The notes below the pieces were generated by a model that was given only the letters and a program-made list of their open reading frames with translations, did no database searches and was not told the DNA's origin. This document shows positions 41,007 to 52,684 of a stretch of 64,000 bases of DNA, piece by piece. How positions within the stretch are numbered: the first letter of the stretch is position 1; every line of letters begins with the position of its first letter. The DNA lies in contig NZ_JBBCMA010000002.1 in assembly GCF_037152535.1 (NCBI RefSeq), positions 310,001 to 374,000 of the forward strand, written 5' to 3'. The translations under genes were made by a program, and so were the position numbers. This DNA is from Leclercia sp. AS011 (GTDB lineage Bacteria; Pseudomonadota; Gammaproteobacteria; Enterobacterales; Enterobacteriaceae).

Positions 41007-43712
41007 ATGTTAATCAAATTACTAACTAAAGTTTTCGGTAGTCGTAACGATCGTACCCTGCGCCGCATGCGCAAAGCTGTCAGCGTCATCAACGGTCTTG
41101 AGCCAGCGATGGAAAAACTCTCCGATGAAGAGCTGAAAGGCAAAACCGCCGAATTCCGTGCCCGTCTCGAAAAAGGCGAAACCGTTGAGAGCCTGATCCC
41201 GGAAGCCTTCGCCGTAGTTCGCGAAGCAAGTAAGCGTGTGTTCGGCATGCGTCACTTCGACGTGCAGCTGCTGGGTGGTATGGTCCTGAACGACCGCTGT
41301 ATCGCTGAGATGCGTACCGGTGAAGGTAAAACCCTGACCGCAACCCTGCCTGCTTACCTTAACGCTCTGTCAGGTAAAGGCGTGCACGTCGTCACCGTCA
41401 ACGACTATCTGGCGCAGCGTGACGCCGAAAACAACCGTCCACTGTTCGAATTCCTCGGCATGAGCGTCGGGATCAACATGTCAGGCCTGCCGGCACCGGC
41501 GAAACGCGAAGCCTACAACGCAGACATCACCTACGGTACCAACAACGAATACGGTTTTGACTACCTGCGCGATAACATGGCATTCAGCCCGGAAGAGCGC
41601 GTTCAGCGTAAACTGCACTATGCGCTGGTGGATGAGGTGGACTCCATCCTGATCGATGAAGCCCGTACCCCGCTGATCATCTCCGGCCCGGCTGAAGACA
41701 GCTCCGAGATGTATCGCAAAGTCGACAAAATCATTCCACACCTGATCCGTCAGGAAAAAGAGGATTCCGACACCTTCCAGGGTGAAGGTCACTTCTCCGT
41801 GGACGAAAAAGCCCGTCAGGTGAACCTGACCGAGCGTGGTCTGGTCCAGATCGAAGAGCTGCTGGTTGCGCAGGGCATTATGGAAGAGGGTGAGTCACTC
41901 TACTCCCCGAGCAACATCATGCTGATGCACCACGTGACCGCAGCGCTGCGTGCGCACGTGCTCTTTACCCGTGACGTGGACTACATCGTTAAAGATGGCG
42001 AAGTCATTATCGTCGACGAACACACCGGCCGTACCATGCAGGGTCGCCGCTGGTCTGATGGTCTGCACCAGGCGGTGGAAGCCAAAGAAGGCGTGGATAT
42101 TCAGAATGAAAACCAGACGCTGGCCTCTATTACCTTCCAGAACTACTTCCGTCTGTACGAGAAGCTGGCGGGGATGACCGGTACGGCGGATACCGAAGCC
42201 TTTGAATTCAGCTCTATCTACAAGCTGGATACCGTGGTGGTTCCAACTAACCGTCCGATGATCCGTAAGGATATGCCGGACCTGGTCTACATGACCGAAG
42301 CGGAAAAAATTCAGGCTATCATCGAAGATATTCGCGACCGTACCGCCGCGGGCCAGCCGGTTCTGGTGGGTACCATCTCCATCGAAAAATCAGAAGTGGT
42401 CTCCGAAGAGCTGACTAAAGCCGGGATCAAACACAACGTTCTGAACGCCAAGTTCCACGCCAAAGAAGCGGATATCGTTGCCCAGGCGGGTTACCCGGCA
42501 GCCGTGACCATCGCCACCAACATGGCGGGACGTGGTACCGACATCATGCTGGGCGGTAGCTGGCAGGCAGAAGTGGCCGCGCTGGAAAACCCAACCCCGG
42601 AACAGATCGCGCAGATCAAAGCCGACTGGCAGGTTCGTCACGATGCCGTTCTGGCCGCGGGCGGTCTGCATATCATCGGTACTGAACGTCATGAATCCCG
42701 TCGTATCGACAACCAGCTGCGTGGTCGTGCGGGTCGCCAGGGTGATGCCGGTTCATCCCGCTTCTACCTGTCGATGGAAGATGCGCTGATGCGTATTTTC
42801 GCCTCTGACCGTGTGTCGGGCATGATGCGTAAGCTGGGCATGAAGCCGGGCGAAGCGATTGAGCACCCGTGGGTAACCAAAGCTATCGCCAACGCCCAGC
42901 GTAAAGTTGAAAGCCGTAACTTCGATATTCGTAAGCAGCTGCTTGAATATGATGACGTGGCCAACGACCAGCGTCGCGCGATCTACACCCAGCGTAACGA
43001 ACTGCTGGACGTGTCCGACGTGAGCGAAACCATCAACAGCATCCGTGAAGACGTCTTCAAGGCGACCCTCGATGGTCACATTCCTCCGCAGTCCCTGGAG
43101 GAGATGTGGGATATCGAAGGCCTGCAGGCGCGTCTGAAAAACGACTTCGATCTGGACCTGCCGATTCAGGAGTGGCTGGATAAAGAGCCGGAGCTGCACG
43201 AAGAGACCCTGCGCGAGCGTATTTTTGCGACCGCCATTGAAGTTTATCAGCGTAAAGAAGAAGTGGTCGGCGCTGAGATGATGCGTCACTTCGAGAAAGG
43301 CGTGATGCTGCAAACGCTGGACTCCCTGTGGAAAGAGCACCTGGCGGCGATGGACTATCTGCGTCAGGGCATCCACCTGCGCGGCTATGCACAAAAAGAT
43401 CCGAAGCAGGAGTACAAGCGCGAATCCTTCGCCATGTTTGCCTCGATGCTGGAATCCCTGAAATATGAAGTGATCAGCACCCTGAGCAAGGTACAGGTGC
43501 GCATGCCGGAAGAAGTTGAAGAGATGGAGCAGCAGCGCCGCGAAGAGGCTGAACGTCTGGCCCAGATGCAGCAGCTCAGCCATCAGGACGACGAAGAAGC
43601 TGCCGCTGCCGCGATTGCTGCGCAGGCCGGTGAGCGTAAGGTTGGCCGTAACGATCCGTGCCCATGCGGTTCCGGTAAAAAATACAAACAGTGCCATGGC
43701 CGTCTGAGCTAA
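41007..43712 (+). CDS. secA: Preprotein translocase ATPase SecA
   Basis: A 901-residue motor protein that pushes preproteins through SecYEG. Walker A is MRTGEGKTL (about 102-110), Walker B is in [13 protein letters not shown] (about 207), and the C-terminal zinc motif [14 protein letters not shown] ends the chain and binds SecB. It is regulated through secM arrest. Length equals E. coli SecA. Confidence 0.99.
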   Translation: MLIKLLTKVFGSRNDRTLRRMRKAVSVINGLEPAMEKLSDEELKGKTAEFRARLEKGETVESLIPEAFAVVREASKRVFGMRHFDVQLLGGMVLNDRCIAEMRTGEGKTLTATLPAYLNALSGKGVHVVTVNDYLAQRDAENNRPLFEFLGMSVGINMSGLPAPAKREAYNADITYGTNNEYGFDYLRDNMAFSPEERVQRKLHYALVDEVDSILIDEARTPLIISGPAEDSSEMYRKVDKIIPHLIRQEKEDSDTFQGEGHFSVDEKARQVNLTERGLVQIEELLVAQGIMEEGESLYSPSNIMLMHHVTAALRAHVLFTRDVDYIVKDGEVIIVDEHTGRTMQGRRWSDGLHQAVEAKEGVDIQNENQTLASITFQNYFRLYEKLAGMTGTADTEAFEFSSIYKLDTVVVPTNRPMIRKDMPDLVYMTEAEKIQAIIEDIRDRTAAGQPVLVGTISIEKSEVVSEELTKAGIKHNVLNAKFHAKEADIVAQAGYPAAVTIATNMAGRGTDIMLGGSWQAEVAALENPTPEQIAQIKADWQVRHDAVLAAGGLHIIGTERHESRRIDNQLRGRAGRQGDAGSSRFYLSMEDALMRIFASDRVSGMMRKLGMKPGEAIEHPWVTKAIANAQRKVESRNFDIRKQLLEYDDVANDQRRAIYTQRNELLDVSDVSETINSIREDVFKATLDGHIPPQSLEEMWDIEGLQARLKNDFDLDLPIQEWLDKEPELHEETLRERIFATAIEVYQRKEEVVGAEMMRHFEKGVMLQTLDSLWKEHLAAMDYLRQGIHLRGYAQKDPKQEYKRESFAMFASMLESLKYEVISTLSKVQVRMPEEVEEMEQQRREEAERLAQMQQLSHQDDEEAAAAAIAAQAGERKVGRNDPCPCGSGKKYKQCHGRLS

Positions 43713-43727
43713 GCATTAAACCAACTG

Positions 43728-43756
43728 AAAAGGCGCAGATATCTGCGCCTTTTTTA
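43728..43756 (+). terminator. secA terminator
   Basis: A perfect palindromic stem, AAAGGCGCAGAT/ATCTGCGCCTTT, followed by more T residues, lies 15 bp after the secA stop and 14 bp before mutT. Some readthrough into mutT is likely, as in the E. coli secM-secA-mutT unit. Confidence 0.85.
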
Positions 43757-43769
43757 TGGAATCAAGACA

Positions 43770-44162
43770 ATGAAAACACTGCAAATCGCTGTCGGGATCA
43801 TTCGCAATTCCGATAACCAAATTTTTATTACCCAGCGTGCGGCGGACGCGCACATGGCGAATAAGTGGGAGTTCCCGGGCGGGAAGATTGAGTCTGGCGA
43901 AACGCCGGAGCAGGCGCTGATCCGCGAGCTTCAGGAAGAGGTAGGGATCACCCCACTCGGCGCGACGCTGTTCGATAAGCTCGAATATGCGTTTCCCGAT
44001 CGCCATATCACCCTGTGGTTCTGGCTGGTGGAAAGCTGGGAAGGGGAGCCGTGGGGCAAAGAGGGGCAGCCTGGAAGCTGGGTTGCGCTGAGCGCGCTGG
44101 ATGCCGACAAGTTCCCGCCGGCAAATGCGCCCGTCATTACCCGATTGGTGGGTAATCTGTAA
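43770..44162 (+). CDS. mutT: 8-oxo-dGTP diphosphatase MutT
   Basis: A 130-residue Nudix hydrolase that removes 8-oxo-dGTP from the nucleotide pool and prevents A-T to C-G errors. The full Nudix box runs from Gly38 to Ile60 (GKIESGETP, then RELQEEVGI). It lies after secA as in E. coli and is convergent with yacG. Confidence 0.97.
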   Translation: MKTLQIAVGIIRNSDNQIFITQRAADAHMANKWEFPGGKIESGETPEQALIRELQEEVGITPLGATLFDKLEYAFPDRHITLWFWLVESWEGEPWGKEGQPGSWVALSALDADKFPPANAPVITRLVGNL

Positions 44163-44196
44163 GCCTGCCCAGCGAAGCGCCAGCAGGCTATAACCG

Positions 44197-44394
44197 TTAC
44201 TGCTGGTCTTCGCTCCAGTCATCGCTGTCGGAGAGCCCGCCTTCGCTTGGAATGCGTTTCTCTTCTGCGGCCCATTCACCGAGATCGATCAGCTGGCAAC
44301 GTTTGCAGCAAAAAGGGCGAAAAGGACTCTGTTCGCCCCAGATGACAGGCTTCCCACAGGTGGGGCAGTTCACGGTGGTTACATCAGACATCAT
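44197..44394 (-). CDS. yacG: DNA gyrase inhibitor YacG (zinc protein)
   Basis: A 65-residue zinc-finger protein. The four ligands are Cys10, Cys13, Cys29 and Cys33 (NCPTCGK and FCCKRCQ). An extra Cys30 replaces the serine found in E. coli. YacG binds GyrB and inhibits gyrase. It is 6 bp after zapD and follows coaE-zapD in one unit. Confidence 0.95.
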   Translation of the reverse strand: MMSDVTTVNCPTCGKPVIWGEQSPFRPFCCKRCQLIDLGEWAAEEKRIPSEGGLSDSDDWSEDQQ

Positions 44395-44400
44395 GACTCC

Positions 44401-45144
44401 TTAACAACACGCCAGCTCAAAGTCGAGACGTTCCGGCACCATACCATGCTCACTGTCGAGCGGCATAAAACGAATCGCAAAGCGGCTCTTGTGACCTGAA
44501 ATTTGCGGATAAAGCTGATCGGCAAGGGTTAGCTGCAGGCGCAGCAGATCGGCATCCTCGCCGTTATCCTGATAAAAACCGTTCAGGCTGGTCTGCTTGC
44601 GGAACGGTGCGGAGTTGCGGATCAAATCGAGGATCAGCGATAGCGCCTGGGTCAGCGGCTCAAGGCTGCTGAGCCAGCTTTGTACCTGCACATCGCGCTG
44701 TTCCTGGGGCATATGCAGCCAGATATGCAGGGTCGGCAAATCGAAACTGCAGCAGCCGCCAGGAATGCTCAGGCGCTGACGCACCAGTGCTACCAGGCGA
44801 TCTTCCCGCAAAAACTGGCCGATACGCGGTGCAGCCATCAATACCGTGCTGTTGTGTTTCAACTGCTGACGCAGGCTGTCGATACGGCTGTTATCCACGC
44901 CCGGCACTTCGGCCCAGGCCTGCAATTTACGCTGCTGACGCTCCAGCTCTTTCAGTAAATCAGTACGAACTTCGCCACGCTCTAACACATCCAGCAGGTC
45001 GCCTACGTTACGGAAAAAATGCAGCGCCGTGGTGTGGTCGTGTACCGGCAGGAGGCCCGAAAGCTGCTGGATTAAAAACTCGATGCGCAGCCAGGTACGC
45101 ATTTTTTCATTGAGGGGATGCTCAAAAAGAACGTGGGTGTGCAT
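44401..45144 (-). CDS. zapD: Cell division protein ZapD
   Basis: A 247-residue protein that cross-links FtsZ filaments by binding the FtsZ C-terminal tail. It has an N-terminal alpha-helical domain and a C-terminal beta domain typical of ZapD (YacF). Its start codon overlaps the coaE stop by one base. Length equals E. coli ZapD. Confidence 0.96.
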   Translation of the reverse strand: MHTHVLFEHPLNEKMRTWLRIEFLIQQLSGLLPVHDHTTALHFFRNVGDLLDVLERGEVRTDLLKELERQQRKLQAWAEVPGVDNSRIDSLRQQLKHNSTVLMAAPRIGQFLREDRLVALVRQRLSIPGGCCSFDLPTLHIWLHMPQEQRDVQVQSWLSSLEPLTQALSLILDLIRNSAPFRKQTSLNGFYQDNGEDADLLRLQLTLADQLYPQISGHKSRFAIRFMPLDSEHGMVPERLDFELACC

Positions 45145-45755
45145 TAGGCTTTTTCCTGTAAAACGGCCTGCGCCAGGTAGTACTGATGCAGGCGGGCAAC
45201 ATCGGAGGCAATGGCATCCGGTGCGCCGTCATTATTAATAACATCATCCGCGACGGCAAGGCGCGCTTCACGCGTGGCCTGCGCGGCAAGAATTTGTTCA
45301 GCATGTTCGCGCGGGACATTATCGCGGGCGATGGTGCGTTGAATTTGGGTTGCCACAGAGACGTCTACCACCAGCACCCGGTCAGCTTTGTCGTGGAGCT
45401 TATTTTCCACCAGAAGCGGTACGACCCATAGGACATAGGGTGAGGTCGCCTGCGATATCTGCTTCTGCGTCTCCTGCTGGATCAGCGGATGCAGCAGGGC
45501 GTTAAGCCAGGCTTTTTCTTCAGGATGCGAGAAAATGCGTTCGCGCAATAACCGGCGGTTAAGGGTTCCGTCAGGCGCGATAATATCGCGGCCGAAGTGT
45601 TCTGCGATAGCGTGTAATGCGGGTGTACCTGGCTCTACCACCTGGCGGGCAATGATGTCGGCATCAATAATCGTGACACCCAGACGAGAGAAGGCGTCGG
45701 CCACAGTGCTTTTGCCACTGCCAATGCCTCCCGTTAATGCAACGATGTACCCCAT
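45144..45755 (-). CDS. coaE: Dephospho-CoA kinase
   Basis: A 203-residue P-loop kinase that performs the last step of coenzyme A synthesis. The Walker A motif is GGIGSGKS (9-16), with [13 protein letters not shown] after it. The protein is three residues shorter at the C-terminus than E. coli CoaE. It is the first gene of coaE-zapD-yacG, divergent from guaC. Confidence 0.97.
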   Translation of the reverse strand: MGYIVALTGGIGSGKSTVADAFSRLGVTIIDADIIARQVVEPGTPALHAIAEHFGRDIIAPDGTLNRRLLRERIFSHPEEKAWLNALLHPLIQQETQKQISQATSPYVLWVVPLLVENKLHDKADRVLVVDVSVATQIQRTIARDNVPREHAEQILAAQATREARLAVADDVINNDGAPDAIASDVARLHQYYLAQAVLQEKA

Positions 45756-45899
45756 TAATTAAAATCCTGGGAAATATTCATTATTGATATCAATTGCTTA
45801 AGATTTAATCTTTTAACTGCAAAGGTTAAGCTCTGCTTACGGACTTTTTACCAGGTAAATTTATAGGATTGTAGCGTAAAAAAAGTGATTTTCGCAGTC

Positions 45900-45927
45900 T
45901 TGCGCAACAGGTATTAGTGCGTATGAT
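45900..45927 (+). promoter_or_regulatory. Candidate guaC promoter
   Basis: TTGCGC (45900-45905) and TATGAT (45922-45927), 16 bp apart, lie 63 bp before the guaC start. The -10 box is near consensus. Confidence 0.55.
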
Positions 45928-45990
45928 AGCGTCACTGGAGTTGTGTGTTTCGTTTTTCGACATTTACCCCAGTACCCCAGGAATCCGCAA

Positions 45991-47034
45991 ATGCGTATCG
46001 AAGAAGATCTGAAGTTAGGTTTCAAAGACGTTCTTATCCGCCCTAAACGTTCTACTCTGAAAAGTCGCTCTGACGTTGAACTCGAACGTGAATTCACCTT
46101 TAAGCATTCCGGTCAGACCTGGTCTGGCGTACCTGTAATCGCCGCTAACATGGATACGGTTGGGACTTTTGCAATGGCAAAAGCGCTGGCTTCCTTCGAC
46201 ATTCTGACTGCGGTGCACAAACACTACAGCATCGAAGAGTGGAATGAATTTGCAGGCTCCGTATCTGAAACCGTTCTCAAGCATGTGATGGTTTCCACCG
46301 GCACCTCCGACGCCGATTTCGAAAAAACGAAACAGATCCTTATTGCTAACCCAAACCTGAACTTCATCTGTATTGATGTCGCGAATGGTTACTCCGAGCA
46401 TTTCGTGCAGTTCGTCAGCAAAGCGCGCCAGGCCTGGCCGACCAAAACCATTATTGCAGGTAACGTGGTTACCGGTGAAATGTGTGAAGAGCTGATCCTG
46501 TCCGGGGCAGACATTGTGAAAGTGGGCATTGGCCCGGGCTCTGTCTGCACCACCCGCGTGAAAACCGGTGTTGGCTATCCCCAGCTCTCTGCGGTGATCG
46601 AGTGTGCTGACGCCGCTCACGGCCTCGGCGGCCAGATCATCAGCGACGGCGGTTGCACCACGCCGGGTGACGTAGCGAAAGCCTTTGGCGGCGGCGCAGA
46701 CTTCGTGATGCTTGGCGGAATGCTGGCTGGTCACGAAGAGAGCGGCGGTACCGTGGTTGATGAAAACGGTGAAAAATTCATGCTGTTCTACGGCATGAGC
46801 TCTGAATCCGCGATGAACCGTCACGTGGGCGGTGTTGCGCAGTATCGTGCGGCAGAAGGTAAAACCGTTAAGCTGCCACTGCGTGGCCCGGTTGAGAATA
46901 CCGCGCGTGATATCCTGGGTGGCCTGCGCTCTGCATGCACCTATGTGGGCGCATCCCGTCTGAAAGAGCTGACCAAGCGCACCACCTTTATCCGCGTTCA
47001 GGAACAGGAAAACCGCGTTTTCAACAGCCTGTAA
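45991..47034 (+). CDS. guaC: GMP reductase
   Basis: A 347-residue enzyme that reduces GMP to IMP with NADPH, balancing purine pools. It is a TIM barrel with the catalytic cysteine in GPGSVCTTR (about 181-189) and a flexible flap typical of the IMPDH family. I chose ATG 45991 ([18 protein letters not shown]), which gives the E. coli length; the longer frame from 45943 is not supported. Confidence 0.98.
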   Translation: MRIEEDLKLGFKDVLIRPKRSTLKSRSDVELEREFTFKHSGQTWSGVPVIAANMDTVGTFAMAKALASFDILTAVHKHYSIEEWNEFAGSVSETVLKHVMVSTGTSDADFEKTKQILIANPNLNFICIDVANGYSEHFVQFVSKARQAWPTKTIIAGNVVTGEMCEELILSGADIVKVGIGPGSVCTTRVKTGVGYPQLSAVIECADAAHGLGGQIISDGGCTTPGDVAKAFGGGADFVMLGGMLAGHEESGGTVVDENGEKFMLFYGMSSESAMNRHVGGVAQYRAAEGKTVKLPLRGPVENTARDILGGLRSACTYVGASRLKELTKRTTFIRVQEQENRVFNSL

Positions 47035-47042
47035 TGCTCTCT

Positions 47043-47065
47043 CGCTGGCGCGTTTCGCGCCAGCG
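47043..47065. terminator. Hairpin between guaC and hofC
   Basis: A perfect 10-bp stem CGCTGGCGCG/CGCGCCAGCG with a TTT loop fills the convergent gap between the guaC stop and the hofC stop. It lacks a T-run and may be a two-way stop. Confidence 0.6.
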
Positions 47066-48262
47066 TCATCCCGCACTCATCGCATCCCCCAGATGAAAAA
47101 TCGGCAGATACATCGCGACCACCAGCGTGCCGATGATTAATCCCGTCACTATCAACAGCAGAGGCTCCAGCAGCGAGGCCAGATTGTCGGCTTGCTGAAA
47201 AGTCTGTTCATTATGATGCTGCGCCAGATTACTTAACATCGTATCCAGCGACCCCGACGCTTCGCCAGTGCGCACGAGCTGAATGCACAGCGGTGTAAAG
47301 ATCTCTGCTTCACTCAGGGCAGACCAGACAGGCGCCCCCTGCATGATGCGCTGGCGTATCGTCTGTAGTTTCTCCTGCCAGAAGGGGCACGTCAGCGTCT
47401 CTTCCGTACTTTCCAGTCCCTGGATAAAGGCGATGCCTGACTGCTGCGTGAGCGACAGAACGGTAAAGATCTGGCTGAGCTTTTGTCCACGCACCAGCGG
47501 GCCCACCACCGGACTGTTCAGCAGCAGGCGCTGCGTGGCGCGTTGCCATCGGCGGTTACGGTGAATAAACATCAGGCCAGACGCCGCTGCCAACAGACAG
47601 AGTATCAGCCCGGCCCCCCGTTCCTGAAGTGCGTCTGCCAGCGCCATCACCGCCCGGGTCAGCGCCGGTAAGGGGGTGTTGAAGGTTTTGTAGATCGCGG
47701 CAAACTCCGGCAGCACCAGGGTCACCATCGCCAGTACCACGGCGAAGGCCAGGGTGAGAATAATCACCGGATAGCGCAGCGCCTTTTTCACCTTCGCTCC
47801 GAGCTGTTGCTGCGTTTTTTGCTGCCGCGCCAGCTGACGACAACATTCATCGAGCTTGCCGGTCAGCTCCCCCGTTTTCATCATCGAAATATAGAGGGGA
47901 GGGAAGACGTGCGGCCACTTTTTCAGGGCATCTGAAAAGGCGCACCCGGCGCTGAGATCGTCAGCCACGCTTTGCAACAGCGCCTGCCACTGCCGGACGG
48001 GGTGCTGCTGGGCCAGAAGGGCCAGACCTGCTGAGAGCGTTAAGCCTGCCTGCAGCAGCGTCGCCAACTGGTGGATCGCCTCGTAGCGATGCTGCGCCTG
48101 CCAGCGCGTCTGTAGCAGGCTTCGTTTGAGTTCCAGGGGGAAAAGATCCCGACCCAACAGGAGGTTCCACGCCGTCTGCTTGTCGGGAGCCCAGATCGCG
48201 CCTGTTTGCTGTTCCCCCTGCTGGCTGAGCGCCCGCCAGCGCCAGAGTTGATTACCTGCCAT
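47066..48262 (-). CDS. hofC: Type IV pilus inner-membrane platform protein HofC
   Basis: A 398-residue GspF/PilC-family protein with two tandem T2SF domains and three hydrophobic segments (about 168-190, 215-235 and 370-392). It anchors the pilus assembly ATPase HofB. It overlaps hofB by 11 bp. The ppdD-hofB-hofC set builds a type IV pilus that is usually silent in E. coli K-12. Confidence 0.95.
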   Translation of the reverse strand: MAGNQLWRWRALSQQGEQQTGAIWAPDKQTAWNLLLGRDLFPLELKRSLLQTRWQAQHRYEAIHQLATLLQAGLTLSAGLALLAQQHPVRQWQALLQSVADDLSAGCAFSDALKKWPHVFPPLYISMMKTGELTGKLDECCRQLARQQKTQQQLGAKVKKALRYPVIILTLAFAVVLAMVTLVLPEFAAIYKTFNTPLPALTRAVMALADALQERGAGLILCLLAAASGLMFIHRNRRWQRATQRLLLNSPVVGPLVRGQKLSQIFTVLSLTQQSGIAFIQGLESTEETLTCPFWQEKLQTIRQRIMQGAPVWSALSEAEIFTPLCIQLVRTGEASGSLDTMLSNLAQHHNEQTFQQADNLASLLEPLLLIVTGLIIGTLVVAMYLPIFHLGDAMSAG

Positions 48263-49637
48263 CTGATTCGCCCAGCATCTGCACCAGCTCCCCGAGCGTG
48301 GTGTGTCCTTGTTCTACCGCCATGCAGCCGTGCTCAAACAGTGTGATCATGCCCGTCTGCCGGGCCAGTTTTTCAATATCCTCCACCGATGCTCCACCAG
48401 CGATGGCGGCGCGCAGTTCCCGGGTGATCACCATCACTTCGAAGATCGCCACCCGGCCATAAAATCCGTGATAGCAGCGGTCACAGCCTACGGGCTGCCA
48501 GTGCGGCAATGGCCGGGGCCACAGCGCCTGGGGTAAGGGGGCGTCCCGGCGCACTTCGGTACGGCAGTGTGGGCAGAGTCGACGCACCAGCCGCTGAGCG
48601 ATCACCAGAGACAGCGCCGACGAGATCATCCAGCGCGCCACGCCCATCTGCTGCAGGCGCACCAGCGTCTCTGCGGTAGAGTTGGTATGCAGTGTCGACA
48701 GCACCAGATGCCCGGTCTGGGCGGCGTTGATGGCGATCTCCGCCGTTTCGCCATCGCGTATTTCACCCACCATGATGATGTCGGGGTCCTGGCGCAAAAA
48801 TGCCCGCAGCACGCTCTGGAAGGTTAACCCCGCCCGGGGGTTAATGGGGGTCTGATTCAGCCCGTCCAGCGGGATTTCGACCGGATCTTCTACGCTGCAG
48901 ATGTTCACTTCTGGCGTGTTCCGGGCCTGCAAGGCGCTGTAAAGGGTAACGGTTTTGCCGCTGCCGGTGGGGCCGGTCACCAGAATCAGCCCCTGGGATT
49001 TGTGCAGCGCGCTGGCGAACAGCCGTTGCTGGGTTTCGCTCATCCCCAGTTGTTCAAGCTGCAGCGCCTGTTGCTCCTGTTGCAGAAGTCGCAGGACGAT
49101 TTTTTCGCCGCTGCGACAGGGAAGCGTGGCAATACGAAACGAAACGGGGGAGCCCGAAAGTTCGACCGTGAATTGCCCGTCCTGGGGTAAGCGACGCTCG
49201 GCGATATCGAGATTGCCCAGCACCTTCAGCCTGGCGATAAGTGAAGTACCAAGTTCAGCGGAGAGCGGTTGCTGCGGATAGAGCACGCCGTCAATGCGTA
49301 ACCGGATCTGCCAGCTTTCGTCGGCGGGCTCAATATGAATATCCGACGCCCGCTGGCTCAGCGCCTGGGTCAGGGTTTGGTTAAGGATGTCGATGGCGGA
49401 ACGCGTCGAGCTGGCGACCACGGGCAGATGTGCCTCCGACGTGGCCTGCTGGTGCTTTTCCATGCGCTCGGCGGTCCAGCATTCGATATCGATTCTTTTT
49501 TGCGTCGCAAAACGTAACGCCTCCAGTAGGTCGGGCGGCGGGTTGCCGACCACTGCAATATTGATTCTCTCCGGGGCGCAGGTCAGCAGGAGGGCGTTGT
49601 GACGCCGACACAGGGCCGTTAAGCGCTCGGCGTTCAT
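48252..49637 (-). CDS. hofB: Type IV pilus assembly ATPase HofB
   Basis: A 461-residue GspE/PilB-type ATPase. Walker A is GPTGSGKT (about 227), followed by the Asp box and Walker B near GEIRDGETAEIA, and a CPHC zinc pair near residue 358 (LCPHCR). The start overlaps the ppdD stop by one base. It powers pilus extension with HofC. Confidence 0.95.
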   Translation of the reverse strand: MNAERLTALCRRHNALLLTCAPERINIAVVGNPPPDLLEALRFATQKRIDIECWTAERMEKHQQATSEAHLPVVASSTRSAIDILNQTLTQALSQRASDIHIEPADESWQIRLRIDGVLYPQQPLSAELGTSLIARLKVLGNLDIAERRLPQDGQFTVELSGSPVSFRIATLPCRSGEKIVLRLLQQEQQALQLEQLGMSETQQRLFASALHKSQGLILVTGPTGSGKTVTLYSALQARNTPEVNICSVEDPVEIPLDGLNQTPINPRAGLTFQSVLRAFLRQDPDIIMVGEIRDGETAEIAINAAQTGHLVLSTLHTNSTAETLVRLQQMGVARWMISSALSLVIAQRLVRRLCPHCRTEVRRDAPLPQALWPRPLPHWQPVGCDRCYHGFYGRVAIFEVMVITRELRAAIAGGASVEDIEKLARQTGMITLFEHGCMAVEQGHTTLGELVQMLGESDGR

Positions 49638-50086
49638 TACTCGCTCTCCTGCGCAGCCGTAAAGCGGAACACCTCTTCGCAGGCCTGCTTCAGCGCGCTG
49701 TCTTCCGCCACGGTGCAGAGTCGCTTCCAGCCGGTAATACCGTTGCCGTTATCCCACTGTGGGGTCATCACCACCTCGAGACCGTTAAGGCTCTCCTGGC
49801 CGGTCAGGGTGACGGCACCTTTGGCGACGCTCATCCCGGAGACATAGCGGCTGGTTGCCGGGGAGGGGATACCATTAACACCCGCATCGCAGCTCTCTGT
49901 CCCGCCATGATCGAGAGCGCAGAGTTCGACTGCGGTGCGGTAGGGCATAAAGGTTTGCAGCATGTCGGTGAGGGCGGCTTTTCGCAGGTAGTTCTGGTAA
50001 GCCGGAATGCCAATCGCGCTGAGGATGGCCACGATGCCAATAACTACCATTAACTCAATGAGGGTAAATCCTTTTTGTCTTTCCAT
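49637..50086 (-). CDS. ppdD: Major type IV prepilin PpdD
   Basis: A 149-residue type IVa prepilin. The short leader MERQKG is cut before Phe7, and the conserved FTLIELMVVIGIVAILSAIG helix includes Glu5 of the mature protein. Two cysteine pairs are present. I chose ATG 50086; an upstream frame start at 50149 would destroy the leader. It is slightly longer at its C-terminus than the E. coli protein. Confidence 0.96.
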   Translation of the reverse strand: MERQKGFTLIELMVVIGIVAILSAIGIPAYQNYLRKAALTDMLQTFMPYRTAVELCALDHGGTESCDAGVNGIPSPATSRYVSGMSVAKGAVTLTGQESLNGLEVVMTPQWDNGNGITGWKRLCTVAEDSALKQACEEVFRFTAAQESE

Positions 50087-50238
50087 GGGTCGCTCCTTAT
50101 GTTGATGCACGCTACTGTGGCAGCAGGGCAGACCAGGGGCGAGAGGCAAAAATCGATTCGTGAAGCGTGATTCAGCGGGATGTGCAGTCGTTACAGAACA
50201 GTGCAGAAGCTTTGCGGGGCGGGTCGTAAATCAGGCTT

Positions 50239-50265
50239 GCCCGGCCTGTATAGACCGGGCTTTTT
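50239..50265 (+). terminator. Plus-strand hairpin with T-run between ppdD and nadC
   Basis: The stem GCCCGG (50239-50244) / CCGGGC (50255-50260) with a 10-base loop is followed by TTTTT on the plus strand. Both flanking genes are on the minus strand, so on that strand it is a hairpin without a T-run, just after nadC. Confidence 0.6.
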
Positions 50266-50270
50266 GTCAC

Positions 50271-51224
<954 letters not shown>

Positions 51225-51251
51225 TCAGCACCATATATAAGGAGATCCTGC

Positions 51252-51815
51252 ATGCACTCAGAACATGGCTGGCTGGCAGATGCACGGCGTGTTCCTTCGC
51301 CACACCACGATTGCCGCCCGGAGGACGAGATCCCGTCGCTGCTGGTAGTGCATAACATCAGCCTGCCGCCTGGCGAATTTGGCGGTCCGTGGATTGACGC
51401 GCTATTCACCGGGACAATCGATCCCGATGCTCACCCCTTTTTTGCGGAGATCGCCCACCTGCGCGTTTCTGCCCATTGTCTGATTCGCCGTGACGGTGAA
51501 ATCGTCCAGTATGTTCCCTTTGATAAACGTGCCTGGCATGCGGGCGTTTCTCAGTATCAGGGGCGCGAACGTTGCAATGATTTCTCTATTGGCATCGAGC
51601 TGGAAGGGACGGATACGCTGCCTTACACCGATGCGCAGTATCAGCAGCTGGCCGCGGTGACGCGCACCCTTATCCGCCTCTACCCGGCTATTGCCCGCAA
51701 TGTGACCGGACACAGCGATATTGCCCCGCAGCGCAAGACCGACCCTGGCCCGGCGTTTGACTGGCAACGCTTTAACACACTGCTTACCGCCCTGTCAGAT
51801 AAGGAGATGACATGA
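51252..51815 (+). CDS. ampD: 1,6-anhydro-MurNAc-L-alanine amidase AmpD
   Basis: A 187-residue cytosolic zinc amidase that cleaves anhydro-muropeptides during peptidoglycan recycling. The zinc ligands are His34 (VVHNISL), His154 (TGHSD) and Asp164 (KTDPGP), with Glu116 and Lys162 nearby. In relatives with inducible AmpC, AmpD loss derepresses beta-lactamase. ATG 51252 has an AAGGAGA site upstream. It overlaps ampE by 4 bp. Confidence 0.98.
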   Translation: MHSEHGWLADARRVPSPHHDCRPEDEIPSLLVVHNISLPPGEFGGPWIDALFTGTIDPDAHPFFAEIAHLRVSAHCLIRRDGEIVQYVPFDKRAWHAGVSQYQGRERCNDFSIGIELEGTDTLPYTDAQYQQLAAVTRTLIRLYPAIARNVTGHSDIAPQRKTDPGPAFDWQRFNTLLTALSDKEMT

Positions 51816-52666
51816 CGTTATTTACCATGCTGCTGGTGATGATCGCTGAGCGTTTGTTCAAGCTGGGCGAACACTGGCATCTGGATCACCGGATGGAAGT
51901 GCTGTTTCGTCGCATCCGCCATTTTTCCATGATCCGCACCCTGCTGATGACGGCGGGGGTGATGCTTGTGGTGTTTCTGCTGCTGCGGTCGCTGTATGGC
52001 CTGTTCTTTAATGTGCCGCTGCTGGTGATGTGGATCCTGCTCGGGGTCCTCTGCATTGGCGCGGGCAAGGTGCGTCTGCACTACCATGCGTATCTGAAGG
52101 CGGCAACCAACAATGATGCCCATGCCCGCGGGGCGATGGCCAGCGAGCTGACGCTGATCCACGGCGTCCCGCCGGAGTGCAACGAACGCGAGTTTTTACG
52201 CGAACTGCAGAACGCGCTGCTGTGGATTAACTACCGTTTCTACCTGGCCCCGCTGTTCTGGTTTGTGGTGGGCGGCGTGTGGGGCCCGGTGCTGCTGATG
52301 GGCTATGCGTTTTTACGCGCCTGGCAGAGCTGGCTGGCGCGCTACCTGACGCCACACGAGCGGTTGCTGTCCGGGATCGACGCCATTCTGCACGTGCTGG
52401 ACTGGCTGCCGGTGCGGCTGTTCGGGGTGGTGTATGCCCTGATCGGGCATGGTGAGAAAGCCTTGCCAGCATGGTTCGCCTCGCTGGGGGATCGCCATAC
52501 CTCGCAGTACCTGGTGTTAACGCGTCTGGCGCAGTTCTCGCTGGCGCGTGAGCCGCACACCGATAAGATCGAAACGCCGAAAGCGGCGGTTTCAATGGCC
52601 AAGAAAACCTCTTTTGTGGTGGTGGTGATTGTGGCGCTGCTGACGATTTACGGCACGCTGATCTAA
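51812..52666 (+). CDS. ampE: Inner-membrane protein AmpE
   Basis: A 284-residue integral membrane protein with four predicted membrane segments (about 1-12, 44-84, 146-166 and 263-283). It is cotranscribed with ampD and overlaps it by 4 bp. Its exact role is still unclear, though it was proposed to sense beta-lactam stress. Length equals E. coli AmpE. Confidence 0.96.
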   Translation: MTLFTMLLVMIAERLFKLGEHWHLDHRMEVLFRRIRHFSMIRTLLMTAGVMLVVFLLLRSLYGLFFNVPLLVMWILLGVLCIGAGKVRLHYHAYLKAATNNDAHARGAMASELTLIHGVPPECNEREFLRELQNALLWINYRFYLAPLFWFVVGGVWGPVLLMGYAFLRAWQSWLARYLTPHERLLSGIDAILHVLDWLPVRLFGVVYALIGHGEKALPAWFASLGDRHTSQYLVLTRLAQFSLAREPHTDKIETPKAAVSMAKKTSFVVVVIVALLTIYGTLI

Positions 52667-52684
52667 ACCCGCGTGCCGCAGGTC

